This document shows positions 8,920 to 17,674 of a stretch of 64,000 nt of DNA, piece by piece. A program made the translations under genes and the position numbers. Position 1 is the stretch's first letter, and every line of letters starts with the position of its first letter. Below the pieces are notes generated by a model. It saw only the letters and a program-made list of their open reading frames with translations, had not been told where the DNA came from and made no database searches. This DNA is from Chitinophaga pinensis (GTDB lineage: Bacteria; Bacteroidota; Bacteroidia; UBA4408), in assembly GCA_945861665.1 (NCBI GenBank), contig CAMAVS010000006.1:62001-126000 (forward strand), read 5' to 3'.

Positions 8920-8951
8920 TAAAGTTACACTAATTTTCACATACTTACAAT
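8920..8951 (-). promoter_or_regulatory. Possible promoter of the metalloprotease gene
   Basis: The minus strand has ATTG, 20 bases, then TAACTTTA, one base off TAnnTTTG, 17 bases before the ATG at 8902. The upstream half lies inside the 3' end of ribD, so the protease gene may be transcribed both from here and by read-through from ribD. Confidence 0.35.
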
Positions 8952-9974
8952 AGTCTTTAATTCATCCGCACCACTATTTTCAGTAGAAATAAGTTTTCCT
9001 GAAATAGGCGGAGCGGCCCTTCCGCTTAGCAATTTGTTTTTAGAAATAAAAATGCGAGCCTCGTCCCATAAATTTTGTTGAATAAAACTACTCAACATGA
9101 TACTGCCTCCCTCAACAATAACTGATTGAATATTTTTTTCATACAACAAGTCCAATATTCCGTTCAAAGTATTCGAAGCAAAATCAAACTTTATGAATTC
9201 TGTGTTCCCTATCACTTCATTTTTTATCTCATTATAAATAATGGTTGGTGTTGAATTGTCCAGCACATTAAAATGAAGTGGGATTTTTAATTGCCTATCA
9301 ATAATAATCCTAATCGGGTTTTTACCTTTAACTAAACGCGTTGTTAAACTTGGGTTGTCCATTACTGCAGTTTTGCTTGCAATCATTATTGCTTGTTCCT
9401 GCGCCCTCCAAGTATGCGATAAAATATGTGACTCCTCACTGCTAATTACTATAGGAGGTATATCCGCACTACGCGACTTATCAATAAATCCATCTAAACT
9501 TTGTGCCCATTTCAATATTACATAAGGTCTTTTTTTGCTATGAAATGTAAAAAAACGCTTATTAAAATCCTTACTTTCATTTTCTAATACACCAACTGTT
9601 ACATCAACACCTTCATTCCTAAGGTATTCAATACCATTGCCATTCACTTCCGAATAGCTATCAACACATCCTACTACAACTTTTGGAATTCCATAGTCTA
9701 CAATTAAAGTAGCGCAAGGAGGTGTTTTACCAAAGTGAGAACAAGGTTCCAAATTAACATAGAGAGTAGCATTTTTTAACATTGACTTATCCTTTACGCA
9801 ATCAATTGCATTTACTTCAGCATGGGCTTGCCCGTATTGTAGATGATATCCCTCCCCAATAATTTCGTTATTACATACAATAACACATCCAACCATAGGA
9901 TTTGGAGCAACATTACCCAATCCTTTTTGAGCAATATCAATACATTTCTGCATATATTTTTGATGTACATCCAC
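8937..9974 (-). CDS. ribD: Bifunctional riboflavin biosynthesis protein RibD
   Basis: Catalyses two consecutive steps of riboflavin synthesis: deamination of the pyrimidine product of GTP cyclohydrolase II and NADPH reduction of its ribosyl side chain. The N-terminal deaminase shows GNVAPNPMVGC, the zinc motif HAEVNAI, and PCSHFGKTPPC. The C-terminal reductase begins with RPYVILKWAQSLDG and has VEGGSIMLSSF near the end. At 345 aa it is of normal length. The frame opens at a GTG (9974), which gives the family-like N-terminus HQKYMQKC; the next ATG (9953) is also possible, because a promoter-like TACTTTTG lies only 4 bases upstream of the GTG. I see no FMN riboswitch: the leader is too short. 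Confidence 0.95.
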   Translation of the reverse strand: MDVHQKYMQKCIDIAQKGLGNVAPNPMVGCVIVCNNEIIGEGYHLQYGQAHAEVNAIDCVKDKSMLKNATLYVNLEPCSHFGKTPPCATLIVDYGIPKVVVGCVDSYSEVNGNGIEYLRNEGVDVTVGVLENESKDFNKRFFTFHSKKRPYVILKWAQSLDGFIDKSRSADIPPIVISSEESHILSHTWRAQEQAIMIASKTAVMDNPSLTTRLVKGKNPIRIIIDRQLKIPLHFNVLDNSTPTIIYNEIKNEVIGNTEFIKFDFASNTLNGILDLLYEKNIQSVIVEGGSIMLSSFIQQNLWDEARIFISKNKLLSGRAAPPISGKLISTENSGADELKTIVSM

Positions 9975-9978
9975 AAAG

Positions 9979-9986
9979 CAAAAGTA
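9979..9986 (-). promoter_or_regulatory. ribD: -7 promoter element of ribD
   Basis: TACTTTTG on the minus strand matches TAnnTTTG exactly. Transcription would start around 9975, making the GTG start almost leaderless and the in-frame ATG at 9953 better placed. There is no convincing -33 box. Confidence 0.45.
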
Positions 9987-10080
9987 ACAAAACAGTGATA
10001 GTTTATATAATTAAGTTTAAGTTAAAGTTAAATAGGACTATTTTTACTCATTTTCAAATTTTACTTCCTACTATTGTAAT

Positions 10081-10836
10081 ATGATATTAATAAGGGGCAT
10101 TTTTTTACACTTCATACTTGTTTTATTTTTTGCTTGCTCACCAAAAAGCAAACTGAGCAAAATAGAACAATCGAATATTGAATTAAACAGTGGCAACAAA
10201 GAAGACAGTAATGTTTTAAAGGTCATAGCACCTTATAAAAACAAGATGAAGAATGAAATGGAAGAAGTGCTTATTATTTCAGAAAGCAGCGCTGTTAAAG
10301 GTGACCCTGAGGGTACACTGGGCAATATTGTTTCGGATATAGTGTTAAAGCAAGGAAATATTAAGTGTGCCGAAGCATACATCGAAAAGGTAGATATTTG
10401 CTTATTAAACAACGGTGGACTAAGGACCCCACTTCCAAAAGGGGCTATTACAACAGGTAAAATTTTTGAACTTATGCCGTTCGAAAACCAGTTGGTAATA
10501 TTAACACTAAGTGGAAAAAAAACACTTTCAATGTTTAATTACATTGCCTTTCAAGGTGGAATGCCTTTGGCCGGTGCAACAATGACAATAAAAAAGGGGA
10601 AAGCCACGAATATTCTTATAAACAATGTTGCGATTGATACATCGCTGACCTACCGAGTTATCACTTCCGATTATTTATCAAATGGTGGTGACAAAATGAA
10701 CTTTTTTTCAAGTCCCCAAAAAACAGAAACACTAAACAATAAAATTAGAGATGCAATTATTAATTATTTAAGAGCAGAAAACAAAAAAGGAAACACCTTA
10801 AAACCTGTATTGGATGGACGAATTAAATTTGAATAA
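10081..10836 (+). CDS. 5'-nucleotidase C-terminal domain lipoprotein
   Basis: A 251-residue protein that corresponds only to the C-terminal, substrate-binding domain of UshA-type 5'-nucleotidases. It shows NNGGLRTPLPKGAIT, then GKIFELMPFENQLVILTLSG, and near the end YRVITSDYLSNGGD. In complete enzymes these parts hold the nucleoside base between aromatic residues. The N-terminus is a lipoprotein signal (ILVLFFAC, then SPKSK), so export is by Sec with lipidation. The catalytic metallophosphoesterase half is the next gene, which overlaps this one by 23 bases. On its own this protein should have no phosphatase centre. Confidence 0.9.
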   Translation: MILIRGIFLHFILVLFFACSPKSKLSKIEQSNIELNSGNKEDSNVLKVIAPYKNKMKNEMEEVLIISESSAVKGDPEGTLGNIVSDIVLKQGNIKCAEAYIEKVDICLLNNGGLRTPLPKGAITTGKIFELMPFENQLVILTLSGKKTLSMFNYIAFQGGMPLAGATMTIKKGKATNILINNVAIDTSLTYRVITSDYLSNGGDKMNFFSSPQKTETLNNKIRDAIINYLRAENKKGNTLKPVLDGRIKFE

Positions 10837-11770
10837 CCGAAGGCAATTTATTAAGCAAAGTATATACGGAAGTATTGGAATTATTGGGTTAAACAGTATT
10901 CCTTTCGATATATTTGCAAAAAATGATTTGGTTAAAATAACAGTACTTCACACAAACGATGTTCACAGCCACATCGATCCATTTCCGGAAAATGACCCAA
11001 AATACCCCGGCCTAGGTGGTGTTGCGCGAAGAGCTACCTTAATAAAAGAAATACGAAGTGTTGAAAAAAATGTATTGTTGTTAGATGCCGGAGATATATA
11101 CCAGGGAACTCCTTACTTTAATAAATACGGAGGTGAACTTGAGTTAAAGTTAATGAGTCAAATGGGTTACGATGCATCCACTATAGGTAATCACGATTTT
11201 GATAATGGTTTAGAAGGTATAGTAAACCAACTACACAATGCGAATTTCCCTTTGTTGTGTGCTAATTATGATTTTTCAGACACCATTATGAATGGAAAAA
11301 CAACAGCCTATAAAATATTCGAAAAAAATGGCGTTAAAATTGGAGTTTTTGGTATTGGAATTGAATTAGATGGCTTAGTAGACAAAAAAACTTATGGTAA
11401 TACTATTTACCAAGACCCTATTGAAAAAGCAGCACAAACTGCTATTTTACTGAAAAAGGAATTAAAATGCGATTTAATTATTTGCCTATCACACTTGGGC
11501 TACAGCTACCAAAATAAAAAAGTGAGTGATTTTGTATTGGCAAAACAATCACGTTATATTGACTTAATTATTGGAGGACATACGCATACCTTTTTAGATA
11601 AACCTGTAAATGTCCGTAATCGTGACGGACAAGAAATCCATATTTGCCAGGTGGGTTGGGCCGGTTTAAAATTAGGACGTGTTGATTTTTATTTTGAACA
11701 AAATGGAAAGAAAAAAAGAGTAGACGGAAGTGCAATGAATGTGGTGAAAGGTATTGAGGAAAGGGGCTAA
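10814..11770 (+). CDS. Metallophosphoesterase, catalytic half of a split 5'-nucleotidase, Tat-exported
   Basis: A 318-residue calcineurin-like phosphoesterase carrying the di-metal motifs of 5'-nucleotidases in order: HTNDVHSH, LLDAGDIYQG, GNHDFDNG, CLSHLGYSY and GGHTHTF. It begins with a twin-arginine signal (NRRQFIK followed by a hydrophobic stretch), so it is probably exported folded by Tat. The UshA C-terminal domain is absent but is encoded just upstream as a separate lipoprotein; the ATG at 10814 lies inside that gene, giving a 23-base overlap in another frame. The two products probably act as one enzyme for scavenging extracellular nucleotides. The gene ends 6 bases from the convergent patatin gene. 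Confidence 0.9.
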   Translation: MDELNLNNRRQFIKQSIYGSIGIIGLNSIPFDIFAKNDLVKITVLHTNDVHSHIDPFPENDPKYPGLGGVARRATLIKEIRSVEKNVLLLDAGDIYQGTPYFNKYGGELELKLMSQMGYDASTIGNHDFDNGLEGIVNQLHNANFPLLCANYDFSDTIMNGKTTAYKIFEKNGVKIGVFGIGIELDGLVDKKTYGNTIYQDPIEKAAQTAILLKKELKCDLIICLSHLGYSYQNKKVSDFVLAKQSRYIDLIIGGHTHTFLDKPVNVRNRDGQEIHICQVGWAGLKLGRVDFYFEQNGKKKRVDGSAMNVVKGIEERG

Positions 11771-11776
11771 TAAAAT

Positions 11777-14086
11777 TTAATCTGTTGATTTTTTATTAAA
11801 TATTATATACCCAAAAGAAAACAATAAACTGTAGTTGAATTGATCAGTGGTATTTTCTTTTAAGTCGTAATAATTGGTACTTATACTTACAGGACCTAAA
11901 AAAGTATGGAAAACTAATGCTGCCGATGCCATAAAATAACGCTTGGCAAAAACATCCCCATATTGCGCCGACAAATTAGGTTTCGCTAGTATTTCTTTAT
12001 ATGCTTGAAATACATATCCCTCCAGGCGAATGTCTAAATTTTTATGAATGCTTATAACATTTTTTGAACCTATAGCGGCAAATGAATAAGCTCTAAATTT
12101 CGGCAAAAATAACGTTTTGCTTTCTGGGATTGGAGTAAAGGTTGGGGCCGATAAAACACTTGATGTATAATTTCCGAAAAAATCTTGGTCTGAAACAACA
12201 ACCTCGGCAAAAACACCTAATCGTAAGCGCCCTTTCCTTTTAAAATAACTGTCGTAAATCATTTTTATTTGCACCCACTGGTGATCGGAAATTGAAACAG
12301 TTTTGTCTATGCTGGTTGACCCTGGAATAGTAGTTTCAATACCATTTACCCATCGCATCTTAAAAGTAAAATAGGTACCGCTATTCGCAAACTGTTTTTT
12401 ATTTTGAGTGTTTTTTTCGTAAGAAATATAGGGAGTAAACATTGATAAATTGGTTCTATCAGTTGTATCAGCAAATAAAAATTGTTTGGTTTGATAATAC
12501 CTATCCGATAGTTGCGCTAAAGTATTACCCAAAATCAATTTACCCTTATTTTTAACCGGCATTGCAATGTTTAAATCGCCATAAAAATCATTCTGTAATA
12601 AAAAGGAAGGCTTTGATTCTTCAAAAAAAGCAGTGCTACTTTTAAAAAAATCCCAACGACTTCGGGTAACAGATGTTTCGATGTAAAATGGATATTTAGA
12701 AGAAAAGTCAAAGCGTAATTTTGCTTGATATGAGCCATATAACTTTCCAAAATAAATATTGGCTGATGGCGTTATAGCAATCCTTCCTAAATAATTGTAT
12801 TGCAAACCTATATACCCTGAATTGATGGGACGTGATGATACATTTCCTCCAAAATAGGCAAATAAATCCTTCTCCTTTTTAATTTTCAAATACATATCGT
12901 ACATTTTCGTTGAATCAGAATATTTTGCCAAAGGATAAATCTGTTTTATTTTATCATCTGCAACCAACCTGAAATATTTTGACTTTAAATCAGAAACGGT
13001 AATGGATGATTTCTTTTTTGAACCCAATAATTTTCTAACATAAGTAGCTTGCTTTTTTTTCAATCCTTCAATAACAATATTGTTAAATAAAAGTGGATGA
13101 CGGTTACTTATAAATTGCTTTCTTTTTTCTGTAAGCGATTCTGCACTTTGTCTTGCATTAACTTCGCCTTTAATAGAATCGATCATTTGAATAGCCGCAT
13201 TATAGCCATAATTAATAATTTTTGAAGAACTGAAAAATTCAAACAGTCCAATATTTACCATTTTGGGTTCAATAACTATTAAGCGTGCATCTACTTTAAC
13301 ATTGGAAGATCTATTTGTAAGCATATTTTTAATTTGACCAATAATATTATCTTCATCGGGCGCTTTAATATTTTCAGAAACATTACTTCCAATGATGATA
13401 TCCGGCTTAAAGTCGTTGAACATTACATCAATAGGGAAATTATTGTACAAACCACCATCAAAAAAAAGTTTACCATCAATCAATAATGGTTTGATATAAA
13501 AAGGATATGACATAGATGCCCTAACGCATTGCCCTAGGTCGCCCTCCTTAAACACTACTTGATTTTTTGAAGTTATATCCGACCCAACACATCTAAAAGG
13601 AACAAATAATCTATCGAATGTATAATTTGCAGCTGCAGATGAGCTGGCAAACAATTCCATCATAGCAAAATCAATGGGAATAGGATTAATAAAATTAGTA
13701 GGGAGTGAAGAAGTTAAAGTTGTGTCTAGCGAAAATTTAAAACTGGTCCAAGAAGCATCGCTTTCTTTGCGCTTAAAATAATACATATACTTTTCTTCTA
13801 TTTCACCTTGTGCCCAGTTTTTAAATTGCTCTGAATTGACAAGCGCTTCCATTTCTGAGGGTGAATAACCCGAAGCATACAATGCACCAATTAAAGCACC
13901 CATAGACGTTCCTGTAATATAATCGATTGGAATATTATTTTCTTCCAACACTTTTAACACTCCAATGTGCGAAATTCCATCGGCTCCGCCACCACTCAAT
14001 ACTACCCCCACCTTCTGCCCATTAACAATCAATATGGAAAGACTAAAAGTTATAAAAAACAAATAAAATAGCCTATTTGACCTCAC
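11777..14086 (-). CDS. Patatin-like phospholipase with POTRA and outer-membrane barrel (PlpD-like)
   Basis: A 769-residue protein with a signal peptide, a patatin domain at about residues 25-230, a POTRA-like linker (VIEGLKKKQATYVRKLL) and a C-terminal beta-barrel of the bacterial surface-antigen type. This is the layout of type Vd autotransporter lipases. The catalytic dyad is visible: nucleophile Ser61 in GTSMG and the Asp of DGGLYNNFP near residue 210. The oxyanion loop reads SGGGADG, with Asp36 where patatins usually have Arg or Lys. The start is a GTG that puts the signal peptide exactly at the N-terminus; no ATG precedes it. It converges on the 5'-nucleotidase pair with only 6 bases between them. 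Confidence 0.88.
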   Translation of the reverse strand: MRSNRLFYLFFITFSLSILIVNGQKVGVVLSGGGADGISHIGVLKVLEENNIPIDYITGTSMGALIGALYASGYSPSEMEALVNSEQFKNWAQGEIEEKYMYYFKRKESDASWTSFKFSLDTTLTSSLPTNFINPIPIDFAMMELFASSSAAANYTFDRLFVPFRCVGSDITSKNQVVFKEGDLGQCVRASMSYPFYIKPLLIDGKLFFDGGLYNNFPIDVMFNDFKPDIIIGSNVSENIKAPDEDNIIGQIKNMLTNRSSNVKVDARLIVIEPKMVNIGLFEFFSSSKIINYGYNAAIQMIDSIKGEVNARQSAESLTEKRKQFISNRHPLLFNNIVIEGLKKKQATYVRKLLGSKKKSSITVSDLKSKYFRLVADDKIKQIYPLAKYSDSTKMYDMYLKIKKEKDLFAYFGGNVSSRPINSGYIGLQYNYLGRIAITPSANIYFGKLYGSYQAKLRFDFSSKYPFYIETSVTRSRWDFFKSSTAFFEESKPSFLLQNDFYGDLNIAMPVKNKGKLILGNTLAQLSDRYYQTKQFLFADTTDRTNLSMFTPYISYEKNTQNKKQFANSGTYFTFKMRWVNGIETTIPGSTSIDKTVSISDHQWVQIKMIYDSYFKRKGRLRLGVFAEVVVSDQDFFGNYTSSVLSAPTFTPIPESKTLFLPKFRAYSFAAIGSKNVISIHKNLDIRLEGYVFQAYKEILAKPNLSAQYGDVFAKRYFMASAALVFHTFLGPVSISTNYYDLKENTTDQFNYSLLFSFGYIIFNKKSTD

Positions 14087-14109
14087 AAAAAAGATAATTA
14101 AGTTTCAAT

Positions 14110-14133
14110 TGACAAAGCTAAAAAAAAAGCTTT
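14110..14133. other. Small hairpin between the patatin and metal-receptor genes
   Basis: CAAAGCT and AGCTTTG form a perfect 7-bp stem around an A-run (T-run on the minus strand). There is no trailing U-tract on the minus strand, so it is not a standard terminator for the upstream gene. It may weakly separate the two transcription units. Confidence 0.3.
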
Positions 14134-14135
14134 GC

Positions 14136-14936
14136 TTACAGTGTATTTAATAAGGATTTTAAATAAGCGGAGGCCACTAACAAACGGGAACCGTACCAAG
14201 AAAACATTTCACCATCTACTATTCGAATGGTAGCATTGGGTAAAACTGACCGGAATTCATTCATATTCTCTTCCTTAAAAGGATGTGGCTCTGAAGACAA
14301 CAAGATTAATTGAGGGTTGTATTTTTTCAAATCGGCAATTTCCATTATCGGATAACGAGAATCACTTTTTTTAAAAATATTTTCCATTCCACAATGCTGT
14401 AACACATCATCGATAAAGGTATTTGAACCTGCACACATATAGGGTGTTTTCCAAATAAAATAAGCTACCGATATTGTTTTGGCTCCATTGTTCACTCTTA
14501 AATCTAAAAAAGCATTTTCAATATTTTGAACCAATTGTTTTGCTTCATCCTCCTTTTGAACTAAGGTTCCAATCTTCGAAATCATTTCCATTGCATCGGG
14601 AAGGGTTTTAATATCACTCATCCAAACTGGATACAGTTTTATTAATTGCTCAATTTGCTCTTGGTCGTTTTCTTCTTTGTTACCAATAATCAAATCGGGA
14701 TTCAAGGTTTTTATTTTTTCAAAATCGCACTTCTTTGTACCGCCTACCCTAACTTTGCTTCGAAACATTTCATCGGGGTGAATACAAAATTTGGTGATGC
14801 CCACTACCTCTTCTTTTAATCCTAAATAAAAAAGCAGTTCAGTTTGTGAAGGCACTAGGGAAACAATCCGTTTTGGAGGCTGTTGAAGGCTTACAATATT
14901 TCCAATTTGGTCAACAAACTCCTTTTTAAGAGTCAT
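14136..14936 (-). CDS. Helical-backbone metal-receptor (BtuF/FhuD-fold) protein lacking a signal peptide
   Basis: The 266-residue product has the fold signature of cobalamin- and siderophore-binding proteins: RIVSLVPSQTELLFYLGL, then VVGITKFCIHP, TLNPDLIIGNKEEN, and a later PYMCAGSNTFIDDVL. Such proteins normally deliver ligand to ABC importers from the periplasm. This one starts directly with MTLKKEFVDQIG and has neither Sec nor lipoprotein signal, so it is probably cytoplasmic or depends on an unrecognised export route. Its start overlaps the end of the TerB/DnaJ gene by 4 bases. No ABC permease or ATPase lies nearby. The ligand is unknown. Confidence 0.75.
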   Translation of the reverse strand: MTLKKEFVDQIGNIVSLQQPPKRIVSLVPSQTELLFYLGLKEEVVGITKFCIHPDEMFRSKVRVGGTKKCDFEKIKTLNPDLIIGNKEENDQEQIEQLIKLYPVWMSDIKTLPDAMEMISKIGTLVQKEDEAKQLVQNIENAFLDLRVNNGAKTISVAYFIWKTPYMCAGSNTFIDDVLQHCGMENIFKKSDSRYPIMEIADLKKYNPQLILLSSEPHPFKEENMNEFRSVLPNATIRIVDGEMFSWYGSRLLVASAYLKSLLNTL

Positions 14937-15658
14937 TTAATGCCTCTTTTTTTCTTAATATTTTCGAATGCCTGTTGTACTTTCTGAAATTTTTCTTTTG
15001 CATCTCTTTGTATGTCCTCTCCTAAATGTGCCACTTTATCGGGATGAAACTTCACGGCCATTTTTCGATATGCTTTTTTCACTTCCTCATCTGCTACATC
15101 GTTTGTTATTTCCAATATCTTATAATCGCTTTCCGAATCGCTGTAAAACATTGCCTTAATGGAATTGTAATCGGGTAAACTAATACCCATCAGTCCGGCA
15201 ATGCGCTCAATAATATTTACTTCATTGGAGTGAATTTGCCCATCTGCCATTGAGAGTCCGAATAAAAAATGAACCAATTGCAAGCGCGAAGCATACTCCA
15301 TACTTCTACGTATTTGTGAACAAACATCAGCAAGCGGAATATCTTTTTTGATAATTTCGCGGAACAATAACATTTGTTCCTGTGTATGTTCAACACCAAA
15401 ATGCTTTATATAAAACTTTTTAACGTACTCCAATTCCGATTTAAGCACAGCTCCATCGGACTTCATTACAGCAGCTGCCAATACCAATAAGCTAGCACTA
15501 AAGTCGCCTGTTTGCGTTGGTATTCGTGTATTGGTAGTTTCTACTACAAATTTCGAATCGTCAACCACAGCACCCAATGCAAAACCAATAACGGCACCAA
15601 TAGGCCCACCTAACGCCCAACCTATTCCGCCTCCTAATATTTTACCAAATGATGCCAT
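14933..15658 (-). CDS. TerB/DjlA-like protein with C-terminal J domain
   Basis: This is an Hsp70 cochaperone-like protein. The N-terminus is a glycine-zipper hydrophobic segment (GKILGGGIGWALGGPIG) likely to sit in or on the inner membrane. A TerB-like helical domain follows at about residues 45-150, and a C-terminal J domain has the HPD tripeptide in KFHPDKVAHLG, which stimulates DnaK. The order matches DjlA. The frame extends to a GTG at 15685, but the ATG at 15658 (MASFGK) starts exactly at the membrane segment and lies a sensible distance below TACATTTG (15705-15712). The stop overlaps the metal-receptor gene start by 4 bases. Confidence 0.85.
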   Translation of the reverse strand: MASFGKILGGGIGWALGGPIGAVIGFALGAVVDDSKFVVETTNTRIPTQTGDFSASLLVLAAAVMKSDGAVLKSELEYVKKFYIKHFGVEHTQEQMLLFREIIKKDIPLADVCSQIRRSMEYASRLQLVHFLFGLSMADGQIHSNEVNIIERIAGLMGISLPDYNSIKAMFYSDSESDYKILEITNDVADEEVKKAYRKMAVKFHPDKVAHLGEDIQRDAKEKFQKVQQAFENIKKKRGIK

Positions 15659-15704
15659 AAAACGCAATTTTATTTTTTTTAGCACAAAGTTTGCCTTTAG
15701 TAAA

Positions 15705-15712
15705 CAAATGTA
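15705..15712 (-). promoter_or_regulatory. -7 promoter element of the TerB/DnaJ gene
   Basis: TACATTTG on the minus strand matches TAnnTTTG exactly. Initiation near 15698 gives a leader of about 40 bases to the ATG at 15658, which supports that start over the upstream GTG at 15685. No clear -33 box. Confidence 0.45.
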
Positions 15713-15750
15713 AAATAAAAGTCGCGGCTTTTTACCACGTATTCCATTCT

Positions 15751-17625
15751 TTAAATCAACTCCAAACTTCGCTTAATAAAGTTCGTTAACTCTTCGCCCT
15801 TAAGCATATTCTGCGATAATAAAGCTAAATCGGTTGTTTGTTTTGCTAATTTGTTCTGTTTACTTGCATCGCCTTCGTTTAGTATTTTACTTATAAGTGG
15901 ATGATTTGAATTTACAGCCAAATTAAAAATTTCTGGCATATTGCCCATAAAACTCATACCGCCTCCACCACCTAAAGCACTCATATCTTTCATTCTGCGC
16001 ATAAACTCGGGTTGAGTTATTATCATTGGGTTATCCGACTCGTTTAAACTTTCAAACACAACTGTAAATTTTTGTTTTGGTAGCACACTTTCAAAAATGG
16101 GTTTCAGTTTATTCTGCTCTTCCTCATTTAATTTTGAAGGTATTACCTCGTCCTTTTTTATCAATTTATCAATTGTATCGGCATCAACACGCACAAAACT
16201 TATATTCTCCAGCTTACTTTCCAAGTGGTTTACAAAATGACTATCAAAAGGTCCGTCCATAAGCAACACATCATAACCTCTTTCGTCTGCAGTACTTATA
16301 AAACTGTGTTGTTCAACAACATTGTTCGTATACAAATACACTACTTTATTATCCTTATCAGTTTGATTTACTTTTATTTTTTCAGCATATTCATCCAAGG
16401 TAAAATACTCTTCCTTGGTATTTTTAAACAAGAAGAATTTTACGGTTTTCTCATAAAACTTCTCTTCAGATAACATACCGTATTTCACAAACAAATTGAT
16501 ATCGTTCCATTTAAGTTCAAATTCCTTTCGATCGTTTTTAAATATCTCCTCCAGTTTATCGGCTACTTTTTTAGTGATGTGATTACTTATCTTTTTAACA
16601 TTGGAATCGCTTTGCAAATAGCTTCTTGAAACATTTAACGGAATGTCCGGTGAATCAATAACACCTTGTAACAGCGTTAAAAAATCGGGGACAATATTCT
16701 CCACCGCATCGGTAACAAAAACCTGATTACTGTACAATTGAATTTTATCTCGATTTACTTCAATGGATTTTTTAAGCTTTGGAAAAAACAAAACACCTGT
16801 TAAATTAAAAGGATAATCCACATTTAAGTGAATATGAAAAAGAGGATCCTCAAAATTCATGGGGTATAGTTCACGATAAAATGATTTGTAATCTTGATTA
16901 CTAAGCTCCGTAGGTTTTTTGGTCCAGGCCGGACTAGGATTATTTATAATATTATCCTTTACAACTTTTGTTTCAACATCGCCTTCCTTTTCAGTACTTT
17001 CAGTCGTACCTGATTTTATATTAATCGGTAAAAATTTGCAATATTTCTTTAAAAGCCCGTCAATTTTATTCTTCTCTAAATAATCCATTGAATCTTCGGC
17101 TATGTGGAGTATTATATCGGTTCCAATTGTATCCTTTTCTATCTCCTCTAAGGTATATTCCGGACTTCCATCGCATTCCCAACGAATTGCTTTTGAGTCC
17201 TTTTTATGCGACAATGATTTTATTTCTACACTTTCAGCTACCATAAATGCTGAATAAAAACCCAATCCAAAATGTCCAATTATAGCATTGTTGGCTTCGG
17301 CTTTGTCCTTGTATTTGTTTACAAATTCCTCAGCACCCGAAAAAGCTATTTGCGCAATGTATTTAACTACATCTTCATCTGTCATACCTATACCGTTATC
17401 ACTAATGGTAATCGTTTTTGCATCCTTGTCCACTATTACTTCTACTAATAAGTTTGACGTATCGGCACTTGACTCACCTAAAGCCGATAATGTTTTCAGC
17501 TTCTGGCAAGCATCAACGGCATTGGAAACCAACTCACGCAAAAATATTTCGTGGTCGGAGTATAAAAATTTTTTAATGATTGGAAAAATATTTTCCGTTT
17601 GTACATTTATCTTGCCGGTCTGCAT
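15751..17625 (-). CDS. htpG: Molecular chaperone HtpG (Hsp90)
   Basis: ATP-dependent cytoplasmic chaperone. Reading from the ATG at 17625 gives 624 aa, starting MQTGKINVQTENIFP. The GHKL ATPase motifs follow in order: FLRELVSNAVDA, ISDNGIGM and GHFGLGFYS. The middle domain has the catalytic loop arginine in LNVSRSYLQ, and the C-terminal dimerisation domain carries MRRMKDMSAL. The frame runs a further 25 codons upstream, but those residues do not look like Hsp90 and overlap the likely promoter, so I reject that start. A sigma-54-like or variant promoter TGGCAC/TTGAA lies about 35-50 bases upstream. It is divergent from the HTH gene at 17825. Confidence 0.97.
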   Translation of the reverse strand: MQTGKINVQTENIFPIIKKFLYSDHEIFLRELVSNAVDACQKLKTLSALGESSADTSNLLVEVIVDKDAKTITISDNGIGMTDEDVVKYIAQIAFSGAEEFVNKYKDKAEANNAIIGHFGLGFYSAFMVAESVEIKSLSHKKDSKAIRWECDGSPEYTLEEIEKDTIGTDIILHIAEDSMDYLEKNKIDGLLKKYCKFLPINIKSGTTESTEKEGDVETKVVKDNIINNPSPAWTKKPTELSNQDYKSFYRELYPMNFEDPLFHIHLNVDYPFNLTGVLFFPKLKKSIEVNRDKIQLYSNQVFVTDAVENIVPDFLTLLQGVIDSPDIPLNVSRSYLQSDSNVKKISNHITKKVADKLEEIFKNDRKEFELKWNDINLFVKYGMLSEEKFYEKTVKFFLFKNTKEEYFTLDEYAEKIKVNQTDKDNKVVYLYTNNVVEQHSFISTADERGYDVLLMDGPFDSHFVNHLESKLENISFVRVDADTIDKLIKKDEVIPSKLNEEEQNKLKPIFESVLPKQKFTVVFESLNESDNPMIITQPEFMRRMKDMSALGGGGGMSFMGNMPEIFNLAVNSNHPLISKILNEGDASKQNKLAKQTTDLALLSQNMLKGEELTNFIKRSLELI

Positions 17626-17658
17626 AACAATTATTTTATTGGTTAATGGCGATTGAAT

Positions 17659-17674
17659 TTCAAAGTTTGTGCCA
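17659..17674 (-). promoter_or_regulatory. Candidate htpG promoter, sigma-54-like
   Basis: On the minus strand TGGCAC is followed after 5 bases by TTGAA, one base from the sigma-54 pattern TGGCAC-N5-TTGCA. The same bases also give AAACTTTG, one mismatch to the housekeeping -7 box, with TTTG 21 bases upstream. Which sigma factor reads it cannot be decided by eye. Confidence 0.4.

Noticed and set aside
9975-10080. FMN riboswitch upstream of ribD
   Set aside because: A -7 box lies 4-11 bases before the start, leaving no room for a leader RNA, and none of the riboswitch core sequences is visible.
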